A DNA stretch of 34,576 nucleotides from assembly GCA_965652025.1 (NCBI GenBank), contig CBFGTM010000038.1, forward strand, positions 1 through 34,576, written 5' to 3'. The position numbers and the translations under genes are program-made. Positions 34,131 to 34,576 of this stretch are shown here, one piece after another (the first letter of the stretch is position 1; each line of letters begins with the position of its first letter). A model generated the notes under the pieces. It saw nothing but the letters and a program-made list of their open reading frames with translations, was not told where the DNA came from and made no database searches. Origin of the DNA: CAVVWJ01 sp965652025. GTDB taxonomy: Bacteria > Gemmatimonadota > Gemmatimonadetes > Gemmatimonadales > GWC2-71-9.

Positions 34131-34550
34131 TTACTGAGTGGGGACGGCAGCGGGATCGATGTGCTTGAGTGCCCGCTTGGCCCCCGCGGCGATTTCGTCG
34201 TTGATCTCTTCGTCCATCATCTGCTGGAGCTTAGGCACTGCGGCCTTGGCGGCCGGTCCGATTTCCAGCAGGGCCACGGTGACGGGGTAGCGGACGGCGG
34301 CCACGGGGTCATCCAGTGCTTCAATCAGGGCCGGGACGGCGGCAGCCGCAGCGGGACCCATTCCGGCAATCTCGTAGGCGGCGGCATTCCGGGTCTGGGG
34401 TGCCGGCGCCTTGAGGTCGGCAATCCAGGCGCTCAGCGGCCGTCCGCTGGACATAGGCTCGCGCGCCTGGGCTGGTCGAGTCTGCGCCAGTGCGCCGGAG
34501 CTCAGTGTGAGCGCCGCCACTCCCCAGCACACAAGAACACGGGTCAGCAT
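34131..34550 (-). CDS. Exported HEAT-repeat protein
   Basis: The 139-aa protein has a signal peptide (MLTRVLVCWGVAALTLSSGALA, probable cleavage before QTRPAQ). The mature part has HEAT/PBS-lyase-type helical repeats: RNAAAYEIAGMGPAAAAAVPALIEALDDPVAAVRYPVTVALLEIGPAAKAAVPKLQQMM in outline, with two and a half units. Such repeats form protein-binding solenoids in the periplasm or at the cell surface. No enzyme motif is visible. A good ribosome site (GGAG, then AATCA) precedes ATG 34550. The rest of the window (34551-34576) is the upstream region. Confidence 0.82.
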   Translation of the reverse strand: MLTRVLVCWGVAALTLSSGALAQTRPAQAREPMSSGRPLSAWIADLKAPAPQTRNAAAYEIAGMGPAAAAAVPALIEALDDPVAAVRYPVTVALLEIGPAAKAAVPKLQQMMDEEINDEIAAGAKRALKHIDPAAVPTQ

Positions 34551-34576
34551 TGATTCTCCACGTCAAGGAATACCCA

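Noticed and set aside
1..34576. CRISPR arrays, toxin-antitoxin pairs or defence islands
   Set aside because: No regularly spaced repeats, Cas genes, restriction enzymes or small toxin-antitoxin gene pairs were seen.

Overview
The window is a high-GC bacterial chromosome segment with compact coding on both strands. The gene content suggests an environmental Gemmatimonadota-like (or possibly Acidobacteriota-like) bacterium. It includes a TonB-dependent receptor with a carboxypeptidase-like N-terminal domain, a membrane-anchored Ser/Thr kinase with a TPR-type extracytoplasmic part, a SARP/BTAD-type regulator fused through a membrane helix to a TolB/FlgO-like and TPR part, many Cys-anchored lipoproteins, and HAF-repeat and Ig-like surface proteins. 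This assignment rests on gene content alone. No rRNA or complete tRNA is present.

Positions 1-8600 look like an accessory zone. An identical 42-nt copy of the 3' part of a tRNA-Phe(GAA), running from the anticodon loop to the discriminator base, occurs at 27-68 and 6931-6972. A clipped 21-nt copy lies at 8508-8528. The first two bound a 6.9-kb segment holding a TonB-dependent receptor and a convergent Ser/Thr kinase gene that is split by an in-frame amber codon. The second and third bound a 1.5-kb segment with one HAF-repeat lipoprotein. No integrase is visible. The layout resembles scars of site-specific integration at a tRNA gene.

Positions 8.6-14.6 kb carry mostly single genes: a leishmanolysin-like zinc metalloprotease lipoprotein, an Ig-like (BIG2) lipoprotein, a DUF1801-type protein, a small conserved-looking protein, a Tat-exported class C beta-lactamase-like hydrolase and an EamA exporter. 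The last codons of the EamA gene lie in a 40-bp tandem palindromic repeat.

Positions 14.6-20.7 kb (minus strand) form an efflux operon: GbsR/MarR-type regulator, lipoprotein adaptor, HAE1/MdtBC-type RND permease and MFS exporter. Every junction is a 4-bp stop/start overlap. A candidate operator lies in the divergent promoter region.

Positions 20.8-24.9 kb (plus) hold the SARP-TM-TPR regulator, then a small exported protein and a lipocalin-like lipoprotein, closed by a strong hairpin terminator.

Positions 24.9-34.6 kb hold a periplasmic HtrA/DegQ protease, divergent from a tightly spaced five-gene plus-strand run: M1-type metallopeptidase lipoprotein, fused trehalose-6-phosphate synthase/phosphatase, POT peptide transporter, Ser/Thr dehydratase-like PLP enzyme and quinone oxidoreductase. 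A convergent exported HEAT-repeat protein ends the window. Extracellular peptide cleavage, peptide uptake and amino-acid deamination could be linked in this run; this is inference from gene order.
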